Below, in pieces: positions 48,490-59,955 of a stretch of DNA of 64,000 nt. The notes under the pieces were generated by a model that worked only from the letters and a program-made list of their open reading frames with translations, ran no database searches and was not told where the DNA came from. The translations under genes and the position numbers were made by a program. The stretch spans positions 2,790,001-2,854,000 of the forward strand of contig NC_081335.1 of NCBI RefSeq assembly GCF_022539665.2. The letters run 5' to 3'. Within the stretch, counting starts at the first letter, position 1. Every line of letters begins with the position of its first letter. Source of the stretch: Daphnia carinata. Its lineage: Eukaryota > Arthropoda > Branchiopoda > Diplostraca > Daphniidae.

Positions 48490-50409
48490 TTAGAGGATGA
48501 CGCAACAGCGGCAATAGCGCTGACGAGAGCCGCCCACCGACGGAGGCGGAGTGACTGGAGCGAAGTAGGCGTGAACGCGGACGTTCGGTAAATAACTCTG
48601 TAAATTTAATAGTAAATGTTATTCTATGAAGAAACTTAAGGTAAAACTCTTTCGCACCCTTAATCGACGAATTCCTGCTCGAGTTATTAACTGGCAGTCG
48701 TACAATTCAATGCGCTGCAAACTATGACACGAGATGAGGTTATCCAATGCTAAGTCTGTAATGAGTGGGCAGTTGTCCAGTTCTAAGACAGCCAGATGCT
48801 CCGCTGCACAGGGAGACATACCGACATGACGGATTCCCTCGTCTGTAATCAACTCACAGTGTGATAAACTCTGCAACGTTCAATGGTACCAGTAATGAAA
48901 TAACAACTTGGACTTGGAAAATCATCAAACCGCAAGAGTTTGGTTACAGAAATGTCATTTTCTGGAAATACGAACCATTTTCTCTAGACGAGGACATCCG
49001 GAAGCCAAGTAACTCAATGCCGCATCAGTTATTAGTACGCATTCTTCAAGGTCCATCCGTTTCAACAAGTGGCAATTCTGCAAGGTGTTTGTAGAAAGTC
49101 ACACAAATTCACAAGGAGTCTAATAGCTTATGTTTTGGTTTACTCTCGCCAATGCTTGGAATCCCACGTCTGTGAATAAGGAGCAACGAGCCACTTCAAG
49201 GGTAGCTAAATGTGGGCAATGTTGTGATAAAGATGACAGTGTAGCATCTGTCAGGTGTCCACAGCCGGAAAGGCAAAGATAACGCATTTCTGGGCAACTA
49301 CGGGCAAGTCGAGCCACCCCGACATCGGTAACCTCCTACGAAAACAGAGATATCGGTTTAAACGTAGAAGCTATCTTTAAGATTAACGCCACCTAATGAA
49401 TAACACTTTTCAATTTACCAAGCAACCCTGAATGTTCACAGTATGCAATCGCGAACAAAATCGAGCTAGATGCGTCAAGGCGTCGTCCCCAATCAGGACA
49501 CACCCCCGACAGAGGAAAGTCATCAAGCCGGAACAGCCTTTGGCGAGCACTTCAACACCTACAACAGAAAGACGACTAAAATAATTTTCCACTTACACTC
49601 AACTGTTAATATACTAACCATTTTGAGAAACAAGATCACACCATGACAAGTCAATGTATATTAACTGTGGGCAACCGTCTGCCAGAGCTTTCAATGCTTG
49701 ATCTGTTATTGCAGGGCATGAGGAGAGGTTAAGTCTTTGAAGCTTGACACAGTGGCGACTCAAAGCCAAGCAGGTGCTGTTTAGAAGATCAATTTAGTAT
49801 CTTATACCAGGAACATGTAATGTCTGTTCTTAGTGGTTTACCTATCTGTGATTCGTTTACATTGATTGAGATTTAGGTCCTCAATATTGTTGCAATACTG
49901 TGAAAAGGTTCTCATGGCAGAATCACCTACTGACTGGCAGCCTTTGAGGCTGAGCTGCTTAAGAAAACCTCCACATCGCTTGGCTATATTCTCAACAACA
50001 ACTCCCTAGAAGAGATATTCCATCAAAAACACCTTACATTAAAATATGTTGACTAGATCCTACCTCTACATCACGCTGAAAACTGAAAAGATCTACATAT
50101 TGCCAATTGCTCCCATCTAGAGCTAAAATATTCCAGTATTTAGCTACCTGAGCACAGCGGCACAAGGAAACAATATCCAGAAAGGAAAAAACTCTGTAAA
50201 ACAGTATTATTGTGTTGGTTTGTTTTAAAATAACTTTATTTAAAATGCTGACAGCGCACCTCAGCAGAAGTTCCTTGGGAAGTTTTCTGATAATAAGTGC
50301 CTCTTCCTCTGTCCAGGGTTTGGACAACTGTGACAGAAAAGAAAGCCAGTTTAATGTCACCATACAAAAAAAAAAAATGTCACCCCACCTTAAATGAGCT
50401 GGACTTCAT
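48490..50409 (-). CDS. FBXL20: F-box and leucine-rich repeat protein, FBXL20/FBXL2 type
   Basis: Ten exons (50389-50409, 50260-50327, 50064-50193, 49842-50005, 49619-49776, 49419-49558, 49144-49335, 48976-49077, 48658-48870, 48490-48597) encode 431 residues. An F-box (KLPKELLLRVFSFLDIVSLCRCAQV, residues about 20-65) is followed by LALDGSNWQYVDLF and about eleven Cys-containing leucine-rich repeats. The end, HAYFAPVTPPPSVGGSRQRYCRCCVIL, is split here as HAYFAPVTPPPSVGG then CRCCVIL: a CaaX box of the geranylgeranylated type with extra Cys. It is the substrate receptor of an SCF ubiquitin ligase, probably membrane-anchored. FBXL20 and FBXL2 are vertebrate duplicates, so either name fits this single gene. 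Start codon lies in a 21-base first exon. Confidence 0.95.
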
Positions 50410-52621
50410 TTATACAACATAGAAATTTAGAATGAAAATAAATCACAATTGGTGATCGCATTTATTTTCAAAAATATAGGATTATGGGGGTTGCTAAGCG
50501 TAAAAACTGCGACGCATTGCGTGACACGGGTGGCGCATTGAACTACCCCACGTAGCGATTGAGAGGTTTACGAGAAAAACAAAACAAAACAAAAAAATTG
50601 CTTTCTGTAAAACAACCGAGAAAGGATAGAGTAATATTAACACTGCCTAACGGTTAATGAATTGTTTTATCCAATTCCTGTACTAGACAGAATATGTCAA
50701 TAACGAGTAATGCTTCCTTTGAACTATTTACACCCATAGACACTGTCTTTTGTTGTTCTCATGCGCCTATCTGATCAGCTGTTTGCTGTAGTCTCCTTTG
50801 GGGATAGCCGTGGCAACATTTCAAAACCATTAGAAAATACTTTTATTTCAAAATCACAATAAATAGAAATAACAAGTAGTTAGGTTATTAATCGAAAATC
50901 TTATTGAAATAACTCCCTCTTGACTTAAACAAACTTTAAAAATATACGATTTACGAAAATAAAATGTATTTGCCTATTTGGCATTACTGGCACTAAAGCG
51001 CCAGATGGCATTTTTCTGTTTATCTGACACTGTCATTACTTCGCTAAAACTTAAATGCTCAGTTTATCGATTACAATATTCCAATAGTGTCAAAAGTAAC
51101 TATCTATCTGAATCTTAAATCCCAAAATACTTGAAAAGCACTGGAGTTACAGTATATCCAAACAAAACAAAGTATTTTAGATAATGTTGAAATAGTTGCA
51201 TATGTGTATTAATTTCAAAGAGCGCTGCTAGAGGAGCGACGTTCGTGTACACAGCAGTAGTTCTATCGTTCTATTAGAAGTATAGTGCGTAAAGCATACT
51301 GGCTAGAAGTGTAAGGCATGTTAATCCTATTCCGTAATTTCTTACCATACTATTAATTACTGTATTAGAAAAATAGTTGTGAAATTTCAGGCTAATGGGA
51401 AGGGTACCACAAGCAATTGTAATTATGTGACCATTGAAACAAACTTAATGTTTCACTGCTGTGATTGTTAATAACATTCAATCCAGAGCAAGCGTCTGAA
51501 CATTGGTATCCAGTTTGTGCAATGTTTCAAGTGGAACATCTCCTAGGATGGAATCAGCTGTAGATAGTTTGACAAGCTATTTAAAAAGGTAAGTATATTT
51601 TTCCTCATACAATTTCAGTTATGAGTGTCTTTTGTCAATGAAGAATCTTTAGACAAAAAACAGGGATGGGAAATGTTACAGAGTGAAATAAATTTTTTTT
51701 TTGAGCTATGTAATGACATCCAATGCAAAAATATCCCCATCTATGTTCAACTGTTTTTGCTTTTCTTGTTAGCACATTGGATATCACTAAACATTGTTTC
51801 TCATAATTTTTGCTGGTACCACATACTATTTTTACACCTTCACCTTTCCCTTCCTGTCTTAACATTCAGCCCAATAACCGGAGAGTCCAAAAATCGAACG
51901 CGTACTACTTATCGCGTTGCACAGAGTCATCAAAAATTTACGTTGCATCCATCCAAGCAAAACATTTCTTTCTTTCTGTTACAACTGTACTTTTTGTTTA
52001 GAAGGAATATAATGTGAAGACCATCATAATCATTTAGCTGATGCTAACCCTATGCACAGGTGAATCACAGATTTCCTTGACGTAATCCAAGCGACAGCAT
52101 TTATTTGAACGACTGCGGTAGGTAGAGCTTTGTTTCTATTGGCAGTGTGTTGCCTGACTTGCATGTGCAACATGTACCAACAGCTGTTCAATGGACAGAC
52201 ACTCTTGGAGATTAAGTTTATCGTCTAATGAAATCCCCAACGCCAAATTTGCGGCGTAACTACAGTATTCTGGCGACACATCCGATTATTAGCTTGCGTT
52301 GTTATTGGTTCAATTGTTATCCATGTACCTATAGAAGTATGAGATTTTCGCATTGCTCAGATCTCGTTTGTGTCTTGGGTTGCTTTTTGTTAATTTCTAT
52401 CTATAGGGAGGTAAATTATGATTCTCATCTCTTTTATTGCATTGCTGAAGCTAAAAGTCACAAATTTAGACGTAATGCTGAATTTTAAAGAAATATTTAT
52501 ACGTACGCAGACACTAATCGAGCACTGCATATTCGAAGTAAGACAACTTCTTGCACAAAACTTTTAACCGAAAAGGCATTAGCAAACAATAGGTATATGG
52601 TTTTAGCTTTCAGAATCTTGT
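50410..52621. other. intergenic FBXL20-DYM
   Basis: A 2.2 kb spacer upstream of FBXL20 and downstream of dymeclin (both minus strand). The only candidate is a very small plus-strand frame listed separately. No RNA gene or element is recognised. Confidence 0.45.
51548..52017 (+). CDS. possible micro-gene (43-62 residues)
   Basis: An ATG exon (51548-51588, MESAVDSLTSYLKR) with a strong GTAAG donor can be joined to 51870-51941 (SPITGESKNRTRTTYRV and onward). This either runs on to the stop at 52015 or is spliced again, with a 60-base pyrimidine-rich intron to 52002-52017. Phases agree. No domain is recognised and the protein would be tiny, so this could be chance or a noncoding transcript. Confidence 0.2.
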
Positions 52622-55310
52622 CTATTTCGCCTCGTTCTCTGACCCTATGGTCATATCATCATTGCTCCAGCAAAGGGCGGAAGTTGACTGAACCATGGAC
52701 CAAACGTATGGAATAAAAAACTCTTCGGGCTGATCTTCTTCCACATAGCGAAACTTAAGTTCTGGAAATTTCTTTATTATGATTAAGAAAAGGGTATATG
52801 AAAATTCAGGTGCACGAAAATTTTAAATTGTTAATTTGTTTACTAACCTTGAGTTGATCCTTAGGAAAATCAACACAACCTAATTGTATAGAGTGGAGGA
52901 TTTCATTCACACCCGGTTCACTTAATTGACTGATTCTGTTACTGAAATAGTTGGAAACCTAAAAAGAACCAAAGAATTAAAACTATGGGTCAGCACCCAT
53001 GTCTTCAGAGCTGAATGTAATATTACAGTATCAAGATTGGCAACAATGTCTTGGAATGCCGGATGTCTTCTTAGTACGTCCAAAACTTCTTTTTTATGTA
53101 ACACGCTGTAAATCAGATTTTGATTACATCCTAGTTGATGGGTGAAAGCAGCATTCAGAATCTCCAACAGCATTCGTAGTACTTCCTCGAGAATACTAAG
53201 GTCTTGTTCCAGCTGTTCCCTTGATGCACCTGAAAGGAGGAAAAAAATATGTGTATGTTTAGTGAAGAATATCGTAAACGCGACTCTTCTACTCACCACC
53301 TTCTACGTCGCTAGATTTCAGCTGCTGTACAACGCGGATTCTTCGTTTGTTCAAGGTACATAAAAGTGAAACTAGCCTTTCGCATGTGTAAGGATGTAGC
53401 CGGCGGAAATACGCCGCCATATTAGCAAGCGTAGCAAGACAATTGGTATGTAAATATTTGTCCTATGTAAGAAAAAATTAAGTATCGGAGACTTTTAAAA
53501 TTCCCATTATGTTTACACTAGCTTTCACTATATTCCGCTGAATAGTCCGCGTGATGACGATTACAGCTAAGCCACCTAAGCTGACCTCATTCAGTACACG
53601 GTCCGTGTACCACAAAGGATTTCGGATGATCTTAATTTCAACAAAGAAAGCAAATAAAAAATCAGACAAATATTCGTACAACGCAGTGCAGACGTGGTTG
53701 GATGCCATTCTTACCACATTATGGATATTAGAATTGAAGCCTTCGTCTTCGCTCAGCAAAAGAAGAATAATCAGGGACATGTAAAGATGATGAGATCCTT
53801 CATCGTCACCCTTAAATAGCTCTTGAAGTAAGGCAATAACCTAAAGCCAAACAGGACTATTACGAATTCAGAAAAAGTATCCGTGATGTCAAAACTAAAC
53901 CATTCTCTGAATATCAGCGTGAGTATAAACATAGTTGCGAAATTGTTGATGCTGATGAAGAAGCATGTAAAGCAACAAAGTTGTTCTTTCGTCCCCTAAA
54001 CGATCGCATAACGTTGAATACAAAACCGAATAGTCCAACCTAAAACAAGCTGACGGATGGACGGGAGATACCTGAACGGGATCTAAATTGCAAGTAGGTA
54101 AAATTAGTTTACATAATTTCTTTCACTAGAAAAAGATTATATTTTCAAGATTAATACCTTGGGAATCGGTAAAAGACAGCAGGGCTTGCCGATAGGGATT
54201 AGACCAATTCTTTTCCATACTGCAGTGGTTAGTCAAGACAAGCAGTAAAAGTAAGGACTGGTTAGCAAAATCAGACAGAGCATCAACTGGTTCTGCCGAA
54301 GAACTACTGCGAGACAACAGACTCCAGAGTCCAGCTAGAATGTCAAGCAGTAAATTAAGCAAGGCCAGAGGATGATCCCATCCTAATTCTCTTTCTTGAT
54401 AACTTACTGGCTAGGCCAAGAACAATACTGCCACCCTGCTCAGGTTTTCTGAGCCACCGAACAGGAACTGGTTGCTGCTGACAATAATGTTGTAGCAAAG
54501 TGCGTGTTAGTAAACCAGCGTGCAAGGCTCCCGGCCCATGCATTAAACACTTGAAAATAATGGACTTGTTGTTGGTGAGGTATGATGAAGCAGCCACAAA
54601 GAGAAGTAACATGAGTGTTTGAATACATTCTCTGTGTAGAAGGGCAGTTTCCTCCCTTGAGAAAAAAGAAATCCCTTTACAGTTGGTAGATTTTTCCAAT
54701 TACATTGTACTTTTTACTAACCTAAGAGGAACATCCACCAATATTTCTACAAGTTGAACAGCAAGGTTTTCTAACAAACTCTCACAGCTATCTTCTTGTT
54801 GAAATGAAAATTTTTTAATCAATACAGCCTCTTTTTCTAAACGAATCCAATGGCTGAAAATGGAACGTACAATGAAAAGAGCATTGCAAGTTTGCCATAT
54901 GAAAATTCTACTGTGGAGAGAGAAAACAAAATTATAAACTAATAACCACAATAAATACTATTCTACTTCACTTATCACACTGTGCAGAAGCTTTAAGCTC
55001 GGTTGCTCTAGCAAGAAACACCCTCAACAGAGAGCTTGTGTTTCTGGTAGCTTGATTATTGCTTTCAAGAACTTGAAAAAGGTTGGCTGTTGCTTCAATA
55101 AATTCATGATTCTCTGAGCTAAAAACATTGTGTTAATCAATTATTAAGAAAATATAAGCAACTTCAATACTTGGAAAGCGGGATCTGGAGATTAAAAGAA
55201 AATAGCTGGTTCCAAGCTGGGTCGTTCGCTGTCAAAGGTATCGAACCACACAATTGAAACAACTGTTCATTGTTGCTCAAGTTAGCTATTGAACTGCATT
55301 GGGCCCCCAT
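52622..55310 (-). CDS. DYM: dymeclin
   Basis: Twelve exons (55171-55310, 54972-55118, 54722-54910, 54408-54655, 54158-54334, 53901-54082, 53715-53840, 53517-53630, 53297-53462, 53027-53229, 52848-52958, 52622-52771) encode 650 residues, near the human length of about 670. It starts [11 protein letters not shown], fitting the N-myristoylation site of dymeclin. Family blocks are clear: [92 protein letters not shown] and [18 protein letters not shown]. It is a peripheral Golgi protein that shuttles with the cytosol, needed for Golgi organisation and trafficking. No oddities. Confidence 0.96.
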
Positions 55311-56171
55311 TATTATTATTGTTATTTTTAGCACATTTTCCAAGATGAAAAGGTTTTAAATAAGCTTGCTAACCCACTGGAAGCACAAACACTTCTCCTG
55401 GAATAGCCAATAACTTCAAAAACACTTGTGAAGTCCACGTCAGTCACCATAGCAGACGAAGCTTTATTTTCATCAAGCCGGTTGATCGAATCGGTTTTGG
55501 CAACCTCCTAATTATAATTATTTGTGCAATACGACAGTCAGCTGTTTTGGAACTTTGAATGTCGAAAACAAAAACAAGTGACTACTGACTAGTGAAAAGG
55601 GCGAAAGAACACGGCTTGCCGCGTCAGATTGGCAGTTTCCTGTGAGCTGTTTCATAGATATCTTTGAAGCTTTCTTTGTTAATCGCCATTGAAAGTTCAA
55701 GGTGTAAACGTGTATTTAAGATCTTAAGTGTTTTCATGGCTCAAATACGTTAGCTCATCATTCAACAGATTTCAAAATTACAGACTGCAATTTTCTTCAA
55801 GGGCTATTGGTATACGTCTTCTATTACAAACGAGGTAAAGTGGTCTGAATAACGAATGTATTACAGGGTCTGCCTTTAAATAGATAGTTCGTAAAGTTAA
55901 GGTATTGTTTGGATGATCTGATTAGGATACTCAACATTATTTGGACTAGTGAAGCTGGGACATCTTAGCCAACGGGTGTGCTATTAATCCAATTTTTTAT
56001 TGAGAGGCTTTAGAACCAAAATTATGGTAATTGCAAAGAAGAAGGTATATTCTACAAAGAAATCTTTCTTTCTTGCATTTCAAGGTTGATCGTTAACATT
56101 ACAGTACTTGATCATCTTCATATAGGCTTACATTTTCCTGCCTCCCAGAACAGTTTAAGCCAGCCAGTTTT
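55311..56171. other. intergenic DYM-natalisin
   Basis: Contains the probable dymeclin leader. On the minus strand 55,340-55,500 is open for over 50 codons (includes MVTDVDFTSVFEVIG) before a stop upstream of the DYM ATG, so it may be a spliced 5' UTR exon or an upstream frame. The rest shows nothing. Confidence 0.4.
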
Positions 56172-56823
56172 CTACAGCAATGGATACTTTGACAAGTTGA
56201 AGTTTTTCTTTCCACGTGCCGCCCAAAAGGGTTCAACAGCTTGAGAGGCCGGCCGAGCTGGCCGATTGCGGAATCGTTGGCCAGAGTGAATAATCGAGGT
56301 ATCTCTTCCTGATGAGCGCTTTTCCCTTCTCTTTCCCTCTTCTTCAGTTTCTTTCATATCGGATGTAGGACTTCGTTTACCCCTTGCAGCCCAGAATGGT
56401 ACTTCGAGGTCGTCTATAAAAACATCTTTAATAGAATTATTTGCATTCAGAATTTGCAAAGTCGAAAGTGAAGATCACCTTTCTTCCCTCTAGTCGCCCA
56501 AAAAGGCAAACCTTCGCCACTGTCCGCTGAGTATTTTTTACCTCTCGCGGCCCAAAAGGTTCCATCTCGTTTATCAAATATAGCTGCCACGAAAGGTTCG
56601 ACTAGCACACTATCGGGCCAACTACCATCAAGCGAGGCCTTTTTCCCGCGCGCTGCCCAGAACATATCTTGATCAGCATTTACATTTCCAGAAATCTTCA
56701 AAAATTTAAACAAGATGTTTTACTATTCTAATTGACATAATTACAGCGTGATGAGGAACTTACCGCCAAAGTCGCCCAGCCAGAAGCTAGCACAAAAATA
56801 ATCTTGATTAGTTCAATTTTCAT
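56172..56823 (-). CDS. NTL: natalisin-type neuropeptide precursor
   Basis: Three exons (56764-56823, 56479-56695, 56172-56413) encode a 172-residue prepropeptide. Exon 1 is exactly the signal peptide MKIELIKIIFVLASGWATLA. Five peptide copies follow, each ending FWA(A/T)R-Gly and a dibasic site: DMFWAARGKK, DGTFWAARGKK (after a KR), LPFWATRGKK, VPFWAARGKR and EPFWAARGKK. Processing would give amidated FWAAR-NH2 or FWATR-NH2 ends, the FWxxRamide signature of natalisins, which are tachykinin-like arthropod hormones linked to mating and fecundity. An acidic, basic-site-rich spacer (about residues 105-145) separates copies 4 and 5. Tachykinin-related peptides are the alternative, but they end FxGxRamide, which is not seen here. 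The precursor is secreted from neurons and acts through a G-protein-coupled receptor. Confidence 0.92.
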
Positions 56824-56905
56824 TTTTTCAGCGCTACTCGTAGACCAGGTTGTGTCTTACCCTGTTCAACTATCTTTTCTGTTTCAGCGTCTCAACCCCA
56901 GCTTT

Positions 56906-56913
56906 TATTTATA
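56906..56913 (-). promoter_or_regulatory. natalisin TATA box
   Basis: TATAAATA on the minus strand, about 85 bases upstream of the ATG at 56823. A start site about 30 bases downstream would give a leader of roughly 60 bases. Confidence 0.5.
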
Positions 56914-57816
56914 CTGTGGATCTTTGCGAACAAGCGTCTTTGTTGTTCTCCGGACGTCACTGGGCGTTTGCGCCGTTGAATGCCGCGACATTTTGGCCCA
57001 CGACAGCACTTGATGAATGAAAATGCATCTCGGTTTGCCTTCGTCTCACCCATTCCTTGCTTAGATTCTTCATCCCGTCTTTATTTTCTCTTGTGTGACA
57101 TCTTTCATTTGCCTTGCAATCCACCAACAAGGTGATTAGTACCTAGTTCACTCCACTACCCCTAGCTTTTGTTAATTGGTTATTTCTTTTTTTTTTTTTT
57201 CGAGCATGCGATCTTGGTGCAGTTAATTGAATAAGGAATTGGTTTCCGGTCGTCCATATATCGAACACGTTATGATAATTTGTTCAACGATTACGGACAC
57301 TGCTCGAGCCATAATCTAGCAAAACTATTTATTTAGTTGATTATAAATAGCTAATAATTTTTATCGGGTTAGCCAGTTTAGTTTGACGTGTTCTCTTTTG
57401 TTTTTAAATTTTGTTACCTAATTGGGGTTCACTGCAAACTACTAAGAAAAGAGGCGAGGAAATCATTTTCATCGTGTTTGGGTAATCCCATGTTATTTGG
57501 TGATACGCTTCTTCGCGTCAAACAAATCTCGTTTTCGGTCCCCGTTTTTTATTGCCCTGTACAAAAGAAATAAGAAAAGCAAAGGGCCGTGAGATGAGAT
57601 CTAAAACAAAAAAGCTGTCGGGCAGAAACAATCCAATTTGCCTATGTCGTATCTAGCCTCCGCCTGTGTTTTTTGTGTATGCGAATTGGACTCCCAGATG
57701 CATCAACCACAAACGTTCAATCTCTTAAAAGTTTGCTTCTTTTCTTATCGTCCCTTTTCCAGAGGTGGAGGGAATCATAGTGCTGCCGTTTCCATTTTCC
57801 TGATTCGGGCGGCGCA
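56914..57816. other. divergent intergenic natalisin-COMMD4
   Basis: Separates two divergent genes (natalisin minus, COMMD4 plus). Contains short poly-T and AT-rich stretches; no exon or RNA is supported. Confidence 0.5.
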
Positions 57817-59892
57817 ATGAAGTTCCGCTTTTGTGGAGATCAAGACTGTCCCGATTGGTTCCTAACCCAAATGGCCACACTCTCTCGTCTGGTGAGGTGC
57901 CATTAACCCGTCCAGATTCCAAAAACTGATTGTTGGTTGCTATCGATTTCTCTCTATCGATGATTTCTCATTCCAGAGTTCAGTCAAGGCGAAGCTGCTT
58001 ACCCAGCACGTGGCCCGCCATTTGACCGGGGAAGCGATAGACGTGAGTATTCTGCATGGTGTGCGTCATTCGTTGATTGGAATGCAAGCAGTGACTAGCT
58101 GATTTTGTTCTTTTCATGTGGAACGCAGTTGGAGAAGAGTAATTCTTTGCTAGCCGATTCCAAGCTTCGTAAGTGCATTTGCCATTTCATATGGATATAT
58201 TTGGTAGCTAGCAGCAGTAAACGGAATGGATAGACACGTTTTTCCTTTGGCTTGATGCCCCATTTTGAAATTAACTTGTTCAAAGGGTGGGGCGTAGATG
58301 CGTTCTGTCTGTAAGACAACGAACGACTGCATTTCCACCGCCTTTGGGAATCATCTCATTGTTTGCTGTAAACTTTCGCGGATACAACAGAGATATAACG
58401 TCTCATTTATCTTATATTTCCCTTTTGTTGCTTTTTTCTCACGTACAGCTGAAAGTGATGTTCGATCGTTGCTCGCCTCTATCCAGTTTGTTTTAACGTC
58501 TGCGTCTCGCTTCGCTACCGGAGAAGACCACCTGCGAGCCGAATTACAACAAGTCGGACTTCCTCGTGAACATGCTACGGCACTAGCTAAAGTTCATCAT
58601 GATTATGCTGATTCAATTCGAAAGCATTTGATTCGCGACAGCCTAATGAGTAAGTACGGTACCTAGCGCCGTGCCATTTTTATTTTCTTTAACAATTACA
58701 ACTATTAACAGATCTACGCCGAAAAGCTCTTAATTTATGATTCATGCCCAGTATTCGGATGACTATAACGAACGTAAATGAGTACAGGGCGTGTATCGCA
58801 TTGTGACTAGAAAAGCCGACGCCCATGCGAATGAAACATTTTGTACTGTGCGCGTTTTTAAACCCTAGTGTGCTTGTTGAAAAGGTCGTGGGAAATCGGC
58901 CAGTCCTTTATTTCAACTGTAATTTTGCTGTGATAACCCGTCGTCAACCCGAGCTTTCCTAAATTTAATGACGCTCCTATACTTGTAGTCCTAAATGAAC
59001 AGAGAATTCTTTCTGTTTATTTCTTTGCCTCAGCTGTTAAGAGGCTATGCTTCGAATCCCAAACGCAGAAAAGGTACGAAAAAATTACTGCCACTGTGAT
59101 CTGTAAATCACTGAAGAGGAAACTGAGCTGAATTGTTTGCACGACTGCCTCACGCTCCGGCTCGTGTTTTGCTTAACAGCCTAGTTTTCCCTATTGGACG
59201 TCCACTAACGAACAGGCACAATTTCATTACCTCCATGCTATTTTTTGTGGGTGAAGATGATTGAACATGCGTTTCTCAAAATAAGCTATCGAGGATGCAT
59301 ACATTCTCAATCCATTTCCCAACACTTCTGAGATAATAAGGAATTAAATTGCATTACCACCAATCAATGCCAAGCTATTCATCTCGATTGCTTTGGCCAC
59401 TTGTGTATATTTACGCCACGAAATCCGAGTGTTGGAGGTAGATTAGTTAACATGAGCAAAGAGGCGCCGTAGGTACGCATCATCAAATTATGCAAAGCAG
59501 TAAAATTTGCGCATTACATTCATGATTGTTTGTACTGTTTCTTGTGATTGAATGTTTTTGTTGTTAATTACGGTGATGAAATTCCTAAAGAAAACAAAAG
59601 AATACTAGTATCTATTTTGCATTATAGGGAACAAGTTAGAAGACTTGAGCTGGCGGAAAATCGATGGATCCCATCTAATCGAATTGACTTTTCAAATTAA
59701 CGAAGGTCTCACGCCGAAAAATAGCGCAGTCTCCATGATGGTGGATCCAACGAAATTGCAGAATTTACTATACGGTCAGTTTGCTTTTTTGAATCATTTG
59801 TTATGCTTAACGAAATTTATTTTTTTCCCTCAGATATGGAGAAAGTTCGTAGTTTAATTGCTAAACATGGACTGGCTACCAATGTCGAATAG
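57817..59892 (+). CDS. COMMD4: COMM domain-containing protein 4
   Basis: Six exons (57817-57891, 57977-58042, 58129-58168, 58449-58649, 59628-59774, 59834-59892) encode 195 residues, against 199 in human. The N-terminus [29 protein letters not shown] is recognisable in its first part ([12 protein letters not shown]), as is the helical half ([17 protein letters not shown]). The C-terminal COMM domain (about 128-195) includes [14 protein letters not shown] and [22 protein letters not shown] proteins assemble as a ten-member Commander ring that, with CCDC22/CCDC93 and retriever, recycles membrane proteins from endosomes. Intron 4 (978 bases) is unusually long for this window. The gene runs convergently into HMGXB4. 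Confidence 0.94.
58650..59627 (+). other. long intron 4 of COMMD4
   Basis: At 978 bases it is more than ten times the usual intron here. No exon, repeat family or RNA hairpin stands out by eye. Confidence 0.6.
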
Positions 59893-59955
59893 GGAGACAT
59901 TTAGAGGAATATTACATCGCATTTGGTTCACAAGACGAAGCATAGATTGTTTCAT

